Of a DNA stretch of 64,000 bases, positions 17,168-26,578 are shown piece after piece. A program made the translations under genes and the position numbers. Positions within the stretch are counted from its first letter, which is position 1. The number at the start of each line of letters is the position of its first letter. This stretch comes from Halomicrobium katesii DSM 19301 (lineage in GTDB: Archaea > Halobacteriota > Halobacteria > Halobacteriales > Haloarculaceae), in contig NZ_KB905378.1 of assembly GCF_000379085.1 (NCBI RefSeq), positions 1,163,864 through 1,227,863 of the forward strand, read 5' to 3'. The notes below the pieces were generated by a model. It was not told the DNA's origin. It ran no database searches and saw only the letters and a list, made by a program, of their open reading frames with translations.

Positions 17168-18100
17168 GTGGACGAAGCCACCGTACAAGCCGGTACTGAC
17201 TTCGACCACGATCTCGTCATCGTTGGTGGCGGCCCAGCGGGTTGCTCGGCCGGGATCTTTACTGCCCGGTACGGACTCGACACCGTCATCTTCGACCGGG
17301 GACGCTCTTCGCTCCAACGACTCGCCCACCTCGAGAACTACCCCGGCTTCCCAGCGGGAATCGATATCGAGACGTTCTACGATCTACTACACGACCACGC
17401 TGAGACGGCCGGCTGTACGATCGTCCCCGATCTGGTCGAAACGATCGAACAGGACGGATCAGGGTTCGCCATCGAACCCCAGGACGGAGAGCGTGTTACC
17501 GCCCGCCGGGTGATCGCCGCCACGCGCTACGACGCCGAGTACGTGCGCGGACTCGGAGACGATGAGGCGATGTTCGAGACGTACGAGCACGATGGCGAGG
17601 AACACGAACGCTTCGATCGCGAGTATCCCGAAATGGACGGGACGACCCCGGTCGACGGTCTCTACATCGCCTCGCCGTCGGAAGAGGCAGACGCACAGGT
17701 AATCATCGCCGCCGGACGGGGCGGACGGGTCGCAACACAACTCATCAGGAACGTTCGACTCGAAGACGAGGGATTCTGGGAGGAGGTCGTCGATCACCAC
17801 CGCGATTGGGTGTTTCTCGAAGAGGGCTACGGAGACGACGACTGGGAAGAGAAGGTCCGAAAGCACTTCAGAGAGACGATTCCAGAGAACTCGGATCACA
17901 GCAATGCGAAACTCGACCTGCTAGAAGATCAGCACGTCGCTGAGAAGCTCTCACAGCTTATGAGCCGAGAAGAGCAGGACGAACGCCGGACCGAAGGGCA
18001 GCGGGCGCTTGCAACTCGGCTCGACGACGACGTACTACGTGCGGAACTCGAATCACGGGGACTACTCGGAGCGGTGGCGGACGAGAACAGCGGTGACTGA
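17168..18100 (+). CDS. FAD-only thioredoxin-reductase-like flavoprotein 1
   Basis: 310 residues from GTG 17168. Residues ~18-46 are the dinucleotide fold DLVIVGGGPAGCSAGIFTAR, followed by the TrxR-like HLENYPGFPAGI. The C-terminal FAD strand is GLYIASPSEEADAQVIIAAG. Between them there is neither the CxxC redox pair nor the second GxGxxA NADPH domain of TrxR; only ~50 residues connect the FAD halves. The Asp of the usual AAGD motif is also replaced. An extra ~110-residue acidic helical tail follows. Position between two binding-lipoprotein genes suggests a role with their ligand, such as flavin-dependent iron release (inference). Electron donor unknown. Confidence 0.8.
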   Translation: MDEATVQAGTDFDHDLVIVGGGPAGCSAGIFTARYGLDTVIFDRGRSSLQRLAHLENYPGFPAGIDIETFYDLLHDHAETAGCTIVPDLVETIEQDGSGFAIEPQDGERVTARRVIAATRYDAEYVRGLGDDEAMFETYEHDGEEHERFDREYPEMDGTTPVDGLYIASPSEEADAQVIIAAGRGGRVATQLIRNVRLEDEGFWEEVVDHHRDWVFLEEGYGDDDWEEKVRKHFRETIPENSDHSNAKLDLLEDQHVAEKLSQLMSREEQDERRTEGQRALATRLDDDVLRAELESRGLLGAVADENSGD

Positions 18101-18101
18101 A

Positions 18102-19334
18102 ATGAGTGATAACGACACTAACGACACGATTCGACGGGAGGCACCGACGCGGCGAGACACGATCAAGTACGGTGGCAGCGCCATCGGGGCGAGCCTGCTC
18201 GCGGGCTGTAGTGGAGATTCAGGCTCTGACGCGACGCCCGAAGACACACAGACGGAGATAAACACCTCGACAGAGGAGACCGAACCCGATGACGAGAGCT
18301 ACTCGGTGACGATGGAACCTGTCGGGACCGTCGAGTTCGAGTCGGTTCCGGAGACGTGGATGGCGATCACGGGCCCATGGGCAGATATGGCGATTGCACT
18401 CGGACAGCGCGAGGGGTTCCTTCCGGCGGGCTGGTATCCACCGGGATACCTGTACGAGCGCGTCGGCGTCTCGATGCCGACGGACGTTCCGAATCCGCTC
18501 GCGGGAGGCGGTTGGGACCAGGAACTGTTCTACGAGCTCGATCCGGACGTCATCCTCTGTGACCCGAACTATCTACACGGTTCCGGGTTCGACAGCTCTT
18601 GGGACGAAACTGACACGGAGAGTATCGCGACGAACGTCGCACCCTTCTTCGGGAACAACATCGTCCGCCGTCGGGAGTTTCACGACTACGAACTCTACTC
18701 GATGTACGAGGCGTTCGATCGACTGGCTGATGTCTTCGACGAACGCGAACGGTACGAGGCGTTCGTCGAGGTTCACGACGACCTCCGCGCCGAAATCGAT
18801 TCGAAACTGCCGCCCGAGAGCGAGCGCCCCGAAGTCGGACTGGTAAACTTCGGATCTGATCTCCAGGCTGGTGAGTTCGCCGCCATGACTACCGACTCCG
18901 AGGGGGCCGAAATGAAGCAGTATCGAGACCTCGGAGTCGAAAGCACGTTCAGCGAGGAACAGATTGACGGGATGCTCGATTACGAGTCGATGGCGGAGAT
19001 CGATCCCGACATCATTGTTATCCATGGCGGGATCCGCCTGACCGACGACGACGGCGAGTTCTCGGCGGAGGGGTTCCGTGAGCAGTTCGTCACCCCACTA
19101 ACCGAGCATTCCATCGGCAGCCAGCTTACCGCCGTTGAGAACGACGCGGTCTATCCCGGCCCGTACTTCCTACAGGGGCCGATCGCGAGCCTCTTCCAGA
19201 CAGAGCTCGTCGCACGGCTGTTGTATCCGGATGCGTTCGGTACGTTCGACCCGGTACAGTTCCCAGATGTTCCGGCCGAGGAACAGCTGTTCGATCGCCA
19301 GCACGTTACGGACATCATCAACGGAGATATCTGA
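18102..19334 (+). CDS. FecB/TroA-like substrate-binding lipoprotein 2
   Basis: 410 residues from ATG 18102, one base after the flavoprotein stop. N-terminus REAPTRRDTIKYGG...SLLAGC36 is a Tat lipoprotein signal. The mature part follows the family pattern: MEPVGTVEFESVPETWMAIT, YELDPDVILCDP, IATNVAPFFGNN and TAVENDAVYPGPYF. Ligand residues cannot be assigned, but the aromatic-rich, acidic binding face resembles its neighbours. C-terminus EQLFDRQHVTDIINGDI. Part of the same operon as genes 15873-27141. Confidence 0.85.
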   Translation: MSDNDTNDTIRREAPTRRDTIKYGGSAIGASLLAGCSGDSGSDATPEDTQTEINTSTEETEPDDESYSVTMEPVGTVEFESVPETWMAITGPWADMAIALGQREGFLPAGWYPPGYLYERVGVSMPTDVPNPLAGGGWDQELFYELDPDVILCDPNYLHGSGFDSSWDETDTESIATNVAPFFGNNIVRRREFHDYELYSMYEAFDRLADVFDERERYEAFVEVHDDLRAEIDSKLPPESERPEVGLVNFGSDLQAGEFAAMTTDSEGAEMKQYRDLGVESTFSEEQIDGMLDYESMAEIDPDIIVIHGGIRLTDDDGEFSAEGFREQFVTPLTEHSIGSQLTAVENDAVYPGPYFLQGPIASLFQTELVARLLYPDAFGTFDPVQFPDVPAEEQLFDRQHVTDIINGDI

Positions 19335-19336
19335 CA

Positions 19337-20554
19337 ATGAGTGACAATAATGTGAGTCGACGGGAAGCACCGACGCGGAGAGACACGATCAAGTACGGCG
19401 GTGCGGTCGTCGGTGGTGGACTACTTGCGGGCTGTACCGGTAACGCTGACGGCGACGCAGTCGAAGATAACGAGAACACTGGGGGCACATCCACCAACTC
19501 GACGACTGACGATGCGACCGAGAACGAGGACGGTCCCGAACCGTACACTGCATCGATGGAGCCGATAGGCGAGGTGACATTCGAGCAGCCGCCTGAGCGG
19601 TGGGTCGCGTACGACGGCGGCTACGCGGATATGGCGGTCGCACTCGGTCAGGGTGACGGCCTCACGGGTCTCGGCCACGCGCCGCGATACTATACGTACG
19701 TGTACGACCAGCTGCCCGGCGTCGGTGTCGACCGTGACACCGTTGAGGCGCATCCGGAGGTTCGGACGAAAGAGGAGTTCTACGAGCTGGACGCCGACAT
19801 ACACCTCTACGACCCGCGGATGCTCGTCAACTGGTTCGACTGGGACGACGACGACGACGTCGACGAGATCACCGAGAACGTCGCGCCGTTCTTCGGGAAT
19901 CTGATCTTCCGACGTTCTGACGAGTGGCACGACTACCGCTACTACACGCTGTACGAGGCGTTCGAGCGAGTCGCAGCTGTATTCGACGAGACGGCGCGCT
20001 TCGAGGCGTTTGCCGCGCTTCACGACGAGTTCATCGCCGACCTGCAGACTCGGCTGCCTCCGGTCGACGAGCGGCCGAACGTGTTCCTCACCTTCGAGGG
20101 CACCGAGGAGCCGGAGACGTTCTCGCCGTACCGCCTGATCGACAAGGGCACGAGCAAGAAACAGTGGCGCGATCTGGGCGTTACCGACGCGCTTGCGGGC
20201 ACCGACATCGAGAACCTCAGTACGACCAATCGCGGCGAACTCGACTACGAAAACCTCCTCAAGGTCGACCCGGACGTGCTCCTCATTCGGGGCCACGAGC
20301 GGAAATCGGCCCAAGAGTTCCGCGACACCGTCCTCGCGTACATGAAAGACCACTCGGTCGGCGGCGAACTTGCGGCCGTACAGAATGATCGCGTATACCG
20401 CGGCGGCTATCTCAACCAGGGACCGATTCACAACCTGTTCCTCACCGAACGGGCGGCCAAGCAGATCTACCCCGAAGAGTTCGGTGACGTGACCGGCAAC
20501 GAACAGCTGTTCGACCGCCAGCGCGTCGCAGACATCATCAACGGAGACAGCTGA
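19337..20554 (+). CDS. FecB/TroA-like substrate-binding lipoprotein 3
   Basis: 405 residues from ATG 19337, 2 bp after the preceding stop. Tat/lipobox: REAPTRRDTIKYGG...GLLAGC33. Then an acidic linker and the binding domain with GEVTFEQPPERWVAYDG, YELDADIHLYDP, EITENVAPFFGN and LKVDPDVLLIRGH. A tract of Asp codons (WDDDDDVDEIT) is present near residue 170. C-terminus EQLFDRQRVADIINGDS. Paralogous to the other four genes of the array, so these arose by tandem duplication and divergence. Confidence 0.85.
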   Translation: MSDNNVSRREAPTRRDTIKYGGAVVGGGLLAGCTGNADGDAVEDNENTGGTSTNSTTDDATENEDGPEPYTASMEPIGEVTFEQPPERWVAYDGGYADMAVALGQGDGLTGLGHAPRYYTYVYDQLPGVGVDRDTVEAHPEVRTKEEFYELDADIHLYDPRMLVNWFDWDDDDDVDEITENVAPFFGNLIFRRSDEWHDYRYYTLYEAFERVAAVFDETARFEAFAALHDEFIADLQTRLPPVDERPNVFLTFEGTEEPETFSPYRLIDKGTSKKQWRDLGVTDALAGTDIENLSTTNRGELDYENLLKVDPDVLLIRGHERKSAQEFRDTVLAYMKDHSVGGELAAVQNDRVYRGGYLNQGPIHNLFLTERAAKQIYPEEFGDVTGNEQLFDRQRVADIINGDS

Positions 20555-20556
20555 AC

Positions 20557-21813
20557 GTGAACGAAGACAACACAAATCGAACGAACCCACTGACCCGGAG
20601 GACGGCGATCAAGTACGGCGGCGCACTCGCCGGTACGGGACTGCTCGCTGGCTGTACCGGACAGTCACAGGAAGAGCCGAGTTCGGAGTCGACACCGACC
20701 AACAAGTCGGGAGACGGGAGCGACGAGTCAGAGGAATCGACCGACGCCGAAGAGTCGACCGAGGAACCGACGTACACTGCCGAGCTGTCGCCGGTCGGCG
20801 AGGTCACACTCGAGGAGCCGCCAACGAACGTGTTCGCGCACTTCCCGTGGTTCGCCGACATGGCGACCGCACTCGACCGCGGCGAGAGCGTCAACAGCGT
20901 CTGGTGGGACGGTACCGCCTCGACGCTGGAGTACTTCACCGCCGGGCTCGACGACGTCGAGATCGCGTGGCGAGACAGAACTGGTGCGTACGGGTTCGAG
21001 AAAGAGCAGCTGTACGAGCTCGACAGCGACCTCCACCTCGTCGATCCCGCGTGGGTGACGACCCAGGACAACTGGGCCCGAGAGGACATCGACGAGATCG
21101 CCGAAAACGTCGGTCCGTGGCTCGGCAACTACTACAGCAGCTTCCACCAGTCGCCGCCCGACAAGTGGGCCGACGGCTACGAGTACCACCGGCTCTGGGA
21201 CGTGTTCGAGCAGGTCGGGAACCTGTACGGCGAGCGGACCCGGTACGAGCAGCTGCGGGCCGTTCACGACGACCTCCTCGACACCATCGAGGCTGGGCTT
21301 CCGCCGGAGGACGAGCGCCCGACCGCGGCGTACCTCTCGATCTCGACGGATCTCTCCGCGATCTACGTGATCCGGCTCAACGCGCCGGGCTACTTCAACG
21401 CCCACACCCGGCCGCTCGGGGCGGTCGACGCCTTCGGCGGCGAGGAGTGGGACGGCGCGTTCAAGCAGGTCGACATGGAGGCCGTACTGGAGGCCGACCC
21501 CGACGCGATCCTCTCGCTGTGGACGGTCACGGACGCCGTCGACTTCGAGGAGCTGCGCCGGAACCTCGACGACGACCCTGTCGGCCGCGAGTTGGCGGCC
21601 GTCCAGAACGACCGAGTGACTGTCCAAGGGACGCGGTGGCAGGGGCCGCTGATGAACCTCTTCCAGCTGGAGATGACCGCCAAGCAGCTGTACTCTGACC
21701 AGTTCGGCGCGTGGCCCACGTACGAGAACGGCGACACGTACCCCGAGTTCACCGAGGAGGAACAGCTGTTCGACCACCAGCGAGTCGCGGATATCATCAC
21801 CGGAGACGACTGA
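20557..21813 (+). CDS. FecB/TroA-like substrate-binding lipoprotein 4
   Basis: 418 residues from GTG 20557. Signal: NPLTRRTAIKYGG...GLLAGC33. Binding domain: GEVTLEEPPTNVFAHFPWFA, YELDSDLHLVDP, EIAENVGPWLGNYY, VLEADPDAILSLW. It is the most divergent of the five in-line copies (C-terminus EQLFDHQRVADIITGDD) and is noticeably GC-richer at the third codon position than its neighbours on either side. Ligand unknown; likely a distinct chelate or metal from the other paralogues. Confidence 0.85.
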   Translation: MNEDNTNRTNPLTRRTAIKYGGALAGTGLLAGCTGQSQEEPSSESTPTNKSGDGSDESEESTDAEESTEEPTYTAELSPVGEVTLEEPPTNVFAHFPWFADMATALDRGESVNSVWWDGTASTLEYFTAGLDDVEIAWRDRTGAYGFEKEQLYELDSDLHLVDPAWVTTQDNWAREDIDEIAENVGPWLGNYYSSFHQSPPDKWADGYEYHRLWDVFEQVGNLYGERTRYEQLRAVHDDLLDTIEAGLPPEDERPTAAYLSISTDLSAIYVIRLNAPGYFNAHTRPLGAVDAFGGEEWDGAFKQVDMEAVLEADPDAILSLWTVTDAVDFEELRRNLDDDPVGRELAAVQNDRVTVQGTRWQGPLMNLFQLEMTAKQLYSDQFGAWPTYENGDTYPEFTEEEQLFDHQRVADIITGDD

Positions 21814-21815
21814 CA

Positions 21816-23021
21816 ATGAGCGACGACACCATCGACACTACCGACACGGCACACGAGGAACCGACGCGAAGAGACTACGTGAAGTATGGCGGCACAATCG
21901 TCACTGGTGGGCTGCTGGCCGGGTGTACCGGGGACAGTGCCGGTGGCGATAACACCGATACCGACAGTCCGACCACGGAAGAGTCGACGGGCGGGGAAAC
22001 GGACGCTTCCGAAGAAAACGAAACTCCCGAAGATACGTCGTACTCGGTGACGATGGAGCCAGTTGGCACGTTGGAGTTCGAAGAACCTCCTGAGACGTGG
22101 TTCCCGTTCACCGGCGACTATGCGGACATGGGTGTCGCGCTCGGACAGGGGGACGGGCTCGAAGCGATCGGACTCGCCTCTCGGTTCGGCTCCCACCACT
22201 ACGAGGAACTTTCCGGCGTCTCAGTCGGTGAGCTGACGCCGCTGTACGACGAGGGGACCGGTAAGGAGGTCTTCTACGAACTGGATGCGGACCTCCACGT
22301 AATCGATCCGAAGTTCATGGTCAACCGTCTCGGCTGGAGTGAGGCCGACGTCGAGGAGATCCGCGAGAACGTCGCGCCGTGGTTCGGGAACACGATCTTC
22401 ACGCAGGTGTACGACTGGCACGACTACCGGCACTACTCGCTGTACGAGGCCTTCGAGAAGCTCGCGGCGGTCTTCCAGGAACGGGAGCGATACGAGGCGT
22501 TCGAGTCGTATCACGACGAGGTCCTCGACCGGGTACAGTCTCGGCTCCCGGAGGAAACGCCCGACATCGCCGTACTCGTTCCCGCCGGGGTTCCGCCGGA
22601 GTCGTACTACCCCTACCTCGTGGGAGAGGGAACCCAGTCGAAGCAGTGGCGCGACTTGGGGGTTCGCGACGCGCTGGCCGAAAACGACGTCGTGGATACC
22701 CAAGGCGGTGGCGGAACGATCGACTACGAGACGCTTCTCGACATCGACCCGGACGCGCTCGCCGTTCGGATTGAAGGAGACATTTCCGAGGAGTACTTCC
22801 GGACGAACGTCGTCGAGCACCTGCAGAACCACGACGTGGCGAGCGAACTCTCCGCGGTACAGGACGGTCGCGTGTTCTACGCGGGACAGACCTACCAGGG
22901 GCCGATCATTCACCTCTTCCAGTTGGAGATGGCCGCACGGGGAGTCTATCCGGACGAGTTCGACGACGAACAGCTATTCGACCGCCAGCGAGTCGCGGAC
23001 ATCGTCAATGGGAACGTCTGA
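21816..23021 (+). CDS. FecB/TroA-like substrate-binding lipoprotein 5
   Basis: 401 residues from ATG 21816. Signal: EEPTRRDYVKYGG...GLLAGC37. Binding domain: MEPVGTLEFEEPPETWFPFTG, YELDADLHVIDP, EIRENVAPWFGN, LLDIDPDALAVRIEG. C-terminus EQLFDRQRVADIVNGNV. The start codon of the second flavoprotein lies inside its final codons (14-bp overlap), so expression is coupled to that enzyme-like gene. Confidence 0.85.
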   Translation: MSDDTIDTTDTAHEEPTRRDYVKYGGTIVTGGLLAGCTGDSAGGDNTDTDSPTTEESTGGETDASEENETPEDTSYSVTMEPVGTLEFEEPPETWFPFTGDYADMGVALGQGDGLEAIGLASRFGSHHYEELSGVSVGELTPLYDEGTGKEVFYELDADLHVIDPKFMVNRLGWSEADVEEIRENVAPWFGNTIFTQVYDWHDYRHYSLYEAFEKLAAVFQERERYEAFESYHDEVLDRVQSRLPEETPDIAVLVPAGVPPESYYPYLVGEGTQSKQWRDLGVRDALAENDVVDTQGGGGTIDYETLLDIDPDALAVRIEGDISEEYFRTNVVEHLQNHDVASELSAVQDGRVFYAGQTYQGPIIHLFQLEMAARGVYPDEFDDEQLFDRQRVADIVNGNV

Positions 23022-23937
23022 ACCGACGTCGGACCACGACGTCATCGTGGTGGGTGGCGGACCAGCGGGCTGTTCGGCGGGCGTGTTCACCGCACGCTAC
23101 GGACTCGATACGGCCATCTTCGACAAGGGGAGCGCGGCCCTGCCGCGATGTGCCTACCTAGAGAACTATCTCGGATTCCCGGCCGGAATCGCTGTCAACG
23201 ACTTTACCGCCCTCATGCACGCTCACGCCACCGAGGCGGGCTGTGACATCGTCGAGGAACGCGTGGAGACGGTCACGCAGGCGGACGCCGACGCGAAGTT
23301 CGTCGTCGAGACACAGACCGGAGCTGAACACGCCGCAACGTACGTCATCGCCGCAGCGTGGTACGACGGCTCGTATCTCCGCGGGCTGGGCGACGAGGAC
23401 ATGTTCGAGCGACAGGAGCACCACGGCGAAATCGAGGAACGCTTCGACCCGGAGTATCCCGACGAGGACGGTCGAACGGCCATCGACGGGCTGTACGTCG
23501 CCTCGCCGGCCGGCGATCGAAGCGCACAGGCCATCGTCGTCGCGGGGCACGGCGCGCACGTCGCCCGATGTCTGTTGGAAGACCGACGGAGTGAGCGCGG
23601 GTACTCGGGTGAGGTCGCACCCCACTACGATTGGCTCAGATCCGACGCGGAGTTCGCGGGAGAATGGGCCGAGCGCGAACGCTGGCGCACGTGGTTCGAC
23701 AACGAGATCGAAGCCGATCTCTCCGAAGACCGACTGACGGACCTTCGTGAGGCCTACATCGATGAGGCGTTCGACACGCGTCGGACTGACCAGGAGGTCG
23801 AGGCGGCGACAGAGCGGGGTCTCCGACGACTGGTCGAGGTCCTCGGCCAGAATCGGCTACTCGACGTTATCGACAACGGTGAGATCCGAGAGCGGGCGAA
23901 CGAACTCGAAGATACCGAGACCACTCATGCAAACTGA
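23008..23937 (+). CDS. FAD-only thioredoxin-reductase-like flavoprotein 2
   Basis: 309 residues from ATG 23008, overlapping the binding-protein gene by 14 bp. DVIVVGGGPAGCSAGVFTAR (residues ~11-30) is nearly the same as in flavoprotein 1, as are AYLENYLGFPAGI and GLYVASPAGDRSAQAIVVAG. CxxC and the NADPH domain are missing here too. The acidic, Arg-rich helical C-terminal tail (~100 residues) parallels that of flavoprotein 1. Sister duplicate by sequence and layout. Next gene overlaps by 11 bp. Confidence 0.8.
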   Translation: MGTSEPTSDHDVIVVGGGPAGCSAGVFTARYGLDTAIFDKGSAALPRCAYLENYLGFPAGIAVNDFTALMHAHATEAGCDIVEERVETVTQADADAKFVVETQTGAEHAATYVIAAAWYDGSYLRGLGDEDMFERQEHHGEIEERFDPEYPDEDGRTAIDGLYVASPAGDRSAQAIVVAGHGAHVARCLLEDRRSERGYSGEVAPHYDWLRSDAEFAGEWAERERWRTWFDNEIEADLSEDRLTDLREAYIDEAFDTRRTDQEVEAATERGLRRLVEVLGQNRLLDVIDNGEIRERANELEDTETTHAN

Positions 23938-24658
23938 ACGCTACGATACGACGATAGTCGGTGGCGGCGTCGCCGGGCTCTCGGCGGCGACGTTCACCGC
24001 CCGCCACGGGCTCGACACGCTCGTCGTCGACGCCGGCGGGTCGATCCTCCGACGCAACGCGCACTTGGAGAACTTCCCCGGCTTCCCGGCCGGCGTCAAC
24101 GCCCGGCAGCTGCTCGACCTACTCGGCGAACAGGCCGAGGAGGCGGGCGCGACGCGCCACGAGGCGACCGTCACGGAGGTCACGCGAACCGACGACGGGT
24201 TCGCGGTCGAGACCGCGGCCGGCGACCGTTACCGCACCGAGTACGTCGTCGCGGCGACGAAGAACGAGGTCGGCTACCTCGACGGCGTCAACGGCGTTGG
24301 CGTCATCGAACGTGGGAAGGCCTTCGTCGACGTCGACGAGCGCGGTCGGACCGGAGTCGAGGGGCTGTACGCGGCGGGACGACTCGCCGAGAAGCCTCAC
24401 CAGGCGATCGTCTGTGCCGGCCACGGCGCGGAGGTCGCGGTCGCGATCTTGGAGGACGACGACCGGCCGTTCTACCACGACTGGGTCGCCCCCGACGGCT
24501 ACTTCACCGACCGCGGGCGGGACCTCCCACCCGGCTGTGAGGAGATCGACGCCGAGGAACGACGAGCGAGGGAAGACGCCTCGCTGGACGTGATGCGCGA
24601 GCGCTTCGCCGAGCCGCACCCCGACGAACAGGAGACGCACCCGAGTCTCGGAGAGTAA
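23927..24658 (+). CDS. FAD-only thioredoxin-reductase-like flavoprotein 3 (shortest)
   Basis: 243 residues from ATG 23927. FAD fold: DTTIVGGGVAGLSAATFTAR, then HLENFPGFPAGVNARQLL. The closing FAD strand is GLYAAGRLAEKPHQAIVCAG, retaining AAG but with Arg where TrxR has Asp. No CxxC, no NADPH domain, and a shorter tail than its two paralogues. It has diverged more (about a third of residues shared by eye), hinting at a different partner or step. Encoded in the same operon. Confidence 0.8.
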   Translation: MQTERYDTTIVGGGVAGLSAATFTARHGLDTLVVDAGGSILRRNAHLENFPGFPAGVNARQLLDLLGEQAEEAGATRHEATVTEVTRTDDGFAVETAAGDRYRTEYVVAATKNEVGYLDGVNGVGVIERGKAFVDVDERGRTGVEGLYAAGRLAEKPHQAIVCAGHGAEVAVAILEDDDRPFYHDWVAPDGYFTDRGRDLPPGCEEIDAEERRAREDASLDVMRERFAEPHPDEQETHPSLGE

Positions 24659-24667
24659 CGACAACCC

Positions 24668-24829
24668 ATGACCGAACAGACACCGTTCCCGATGCCAGCC
24701 GAACGACGAGCGGGCAGCAACCTACCCGTCGGTATCGGCAGTTCAGTCGCACCGGGAAGGAACGGTGCTCACCGTCGCCCGACCAGACTCCGCCCCTCCG
24801 CGCCAGCAGTACGAAGAACCCCTCCGTGA
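24668..24829 (+). CDS. Possible small basic protein (53 aa)
   Basis: ATG 24668, 9 bp after the flavoprotein stop; stop TGA at 24827-24829 overlaps the GTG start of the next gene. The product (MTEQTPFPMPAERRAGSNLP...) is Arg/Pro-rich and not acidic, unlike most neighbours, so its main role may be to carry ribosomes to the next start. Weak coding support; kept because both ends are tightly packed. Confidence 0.35.
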   Translation: MTEQTPFPMPAERRAGSNLPVGIGSSVAPGRNGAHRRPTRLRPSAPAVRRTPP

Positions 24830-25773
24830 TCGGCACGACACTCACCGAAATCCGAGACCACATCGAGTCGCTGGCCAGCGACAACGGCGAGTACTACCTC
24901 GTCTGTGCGCGATACGGTGACCGTCCCGTCCCCGCTTCGGAACTCCGGTTCGAGACGCGGGCGACCGCGAGAGCGGCCGCGCAGGCGACCACACAGTACC
25001 GACAGGCGCTCCGGCGGTACGACCCGCAGCTCCCGTACTACGACATCGTCGTGTGCCAGGCTGTGGGCGTCCAGACTCGGTGTGCGCGTATCGAGGCGCA
25101 CCCTGACTCACAGTCCACGTATTCGGCAGCGCTCACCGAACCGGTCGTGAATCGCTCGTCGTTGAGCGGCCGCGAACTCGTCGAGTTCTGTCACCGCGTC
25201 GCCGCGGCGGTCTTCGAGACGCTCTCCGAGCACAGCTACGACGGCGTCGAATCCGCGATCATGGACGCCTACTTCGCACACGCAGAAGAGCTTGCTGACC
25301 CCGACGGGCTATGTATCCGGCTCTTGGAGAGCATGGCGGTCGAACTTGCCGATCGCCTTGATCCGTCCGACCAGGTCGCCTTCCTCTCGGCAGCAGCAGA
25401 ACGACTGGAACACGAGCCGAGGGATGTGACCGACTCCCCGACGCGGTCCTCAGAAGCACAGTCCGTCGACGAATCGCTGTCTGCGCTTCAGGATATCGGT
25501 CTCTTTCGGCGGAGCGCCCAGACGATCGATACCGAGACGATGGACGGACAGATTACAGAACTCGTCGTCGAGCTCTCCGGATACGTACTCCGACCCCACG
25601 ACGGACGGCTCCCGCTACTTCCGATCGCGCTTACCGTCCACAGATGTGCGGAGGCGTGGGTTCCGACTCGAATGAACGCCTCCGACGACGGCCAGCATAT
25701 CGCGTTTCGATCTGTCAAGGACGCGGGAACGCTCGATCGCTCCGGTCAAGTTTTCGCTCCGGAGGTGTGCTGA
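24826..25773 (+). CDS. Halobacterial protein of unknown function (DUF7551-like, 315 aa)
   Basis: Starts at GTG 24826 within a GTGA overlap. N-terminal ~80 residues (TLTEIRDHIESLASDNGEYYLVCARYGDRPVP) look like a conserved halobacterial domain I associate, from memory, with DUF7551. The middle and C-terminal parts are helical and contain FCHRVAAAVFETLSEHSYDGVESAIMDAYF. No enzyme motif. Two bases separate it from the next gene. Its place between iron-type binding proteins and a regulator implies a role in this system, but none is known to me. Confidence 0.65.
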   Translation: MIGTTLTEIRDHIESLASDNGEYYLVCARYGDRPVPASELRFETRATARAAAQATTQYRQALRRYDPQLPYYDIVVCQAVGVQTRCARIEAHPDSQSTYSAALTEPVVNRSSLSGRELVEFCHRVAAAVFETLSEHSYDGVESAIMDAYFAHAEELADPDGLCIRLLESMAVELADRLDPSDQVAFLSAAAERLEHEPRDVTDSPTRSSEAQSVDESLSALQDIGLFRRSAQTIDTETMDGQITELVVELSGYVLRPHDGRLPLLPIALTVHRCAEAWVPTRMNASDDGQHIAFRSVKDAGTLDRSGQVFAPEVC

Positions 25774-25774
25774 A

Positions 25775-26575
25775 ATGCCGATTGAGACGCACATCGACAG
25801 CGCGCTGACGCGCGTCGAGCGGGAACAGACGCACTTTGACGCGGAGCGTCGAGCCTACGAGCGCTTCCAATCGGGAGTCGCGTCGCTGTCGCCACAGCCG
25901 GCAACGGCGACCTCGACGAGCCAGTCGGCCGCTGGGGAGACTCTTTCAGTCGCAGGCGGATCACAGCATGATGCCGTGACTACCGACGCCGATCGCGTCC
26001 GTGAGCTGTTCACCGAGACCGTTCGTCCCCACAGTGTCGCCGATCTCGATACCGAGGAACCGTTGCTCGAAACGATTCGCGAAGAGCTCGGTGACTCTCT
26101 CGCGTTCGTTCTCGCACCAGAAACGGATACCGACATAACCCCACAGGTTCAAAACGCGATCTGTTCGAAGAGCCAGGAGCGGTTGCGAGAACTCACTGCG
26201 ATGAGTAGTGCGCTCGATCGCGAGACTGAGTCGCTCCAAGCGGCTGCCCGGGACTGCCAGAGCGTTACCGGGTGGGTTGAAGATCACAATGAGACCTCGC
26301 TTCTCGGGTTGGGATTCTCCGAACTCCAGCGACGCCACGAACAGCTATCGGCTCACCGAGAACGGTGTGAGGAGCGACTTCTCGCCCGGCAGGAGACCAT
26401 TCATTCGACGACGAGTCGGGATGCACAAGTCGGTCTCGAACACCGTTCGCTCCTGATGCTTCTCTATCAAGAGTTCCCAGTTTCGTACCCGATCTTGTCA
26501 ACGGTAACGCGTCTCGACGCGCTGTTGGCGGACTGTCAGCGATCTGTTCGCGATCATCTGACACAGAGGGTATGA
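25775..26575 (+). CDS. Coiled-coil halobacterial protein (DUF7260-like, 266 aa)
   Basis: ATG 25775 (MPIETHIDSALTRVEREQTHFDAERRAYERF). The opening amphipathic helix with E-R-E repeats and the alternating charged helices throughout resemble proteins I know as DUF7260 (name from memory). Predicted soluble and elongated; no Cys pairs, no membrane helix. It and the preceding gene are likely co-translated partners. Codon use is lower in GC than in the binding-protein genes. Confidence 0.65.
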   Translation: MPIETHIDSALTRVEREQTHFDAERRAYERFQSGVASLSPQPATATSTSQSAAGETLSVAGGSQHDAVTTDADRVRELFTETVRPHSVADLDTEEPLLETIREELGDSLAFVLAPETDTDITPQVQNAICSKSQERLRELTAMSSALDRETESLQAAARDCQSVTGWVEDHNETSLLGLGFSELQRRHEQLSAHRERCEERLLARQETIHSTTSRDAQVGLEHRSLLMLLYQEFPVSYPILSTVTRLDALLADCQRSVRDHLTQRV

Positions 26576-26578
26576 CAG

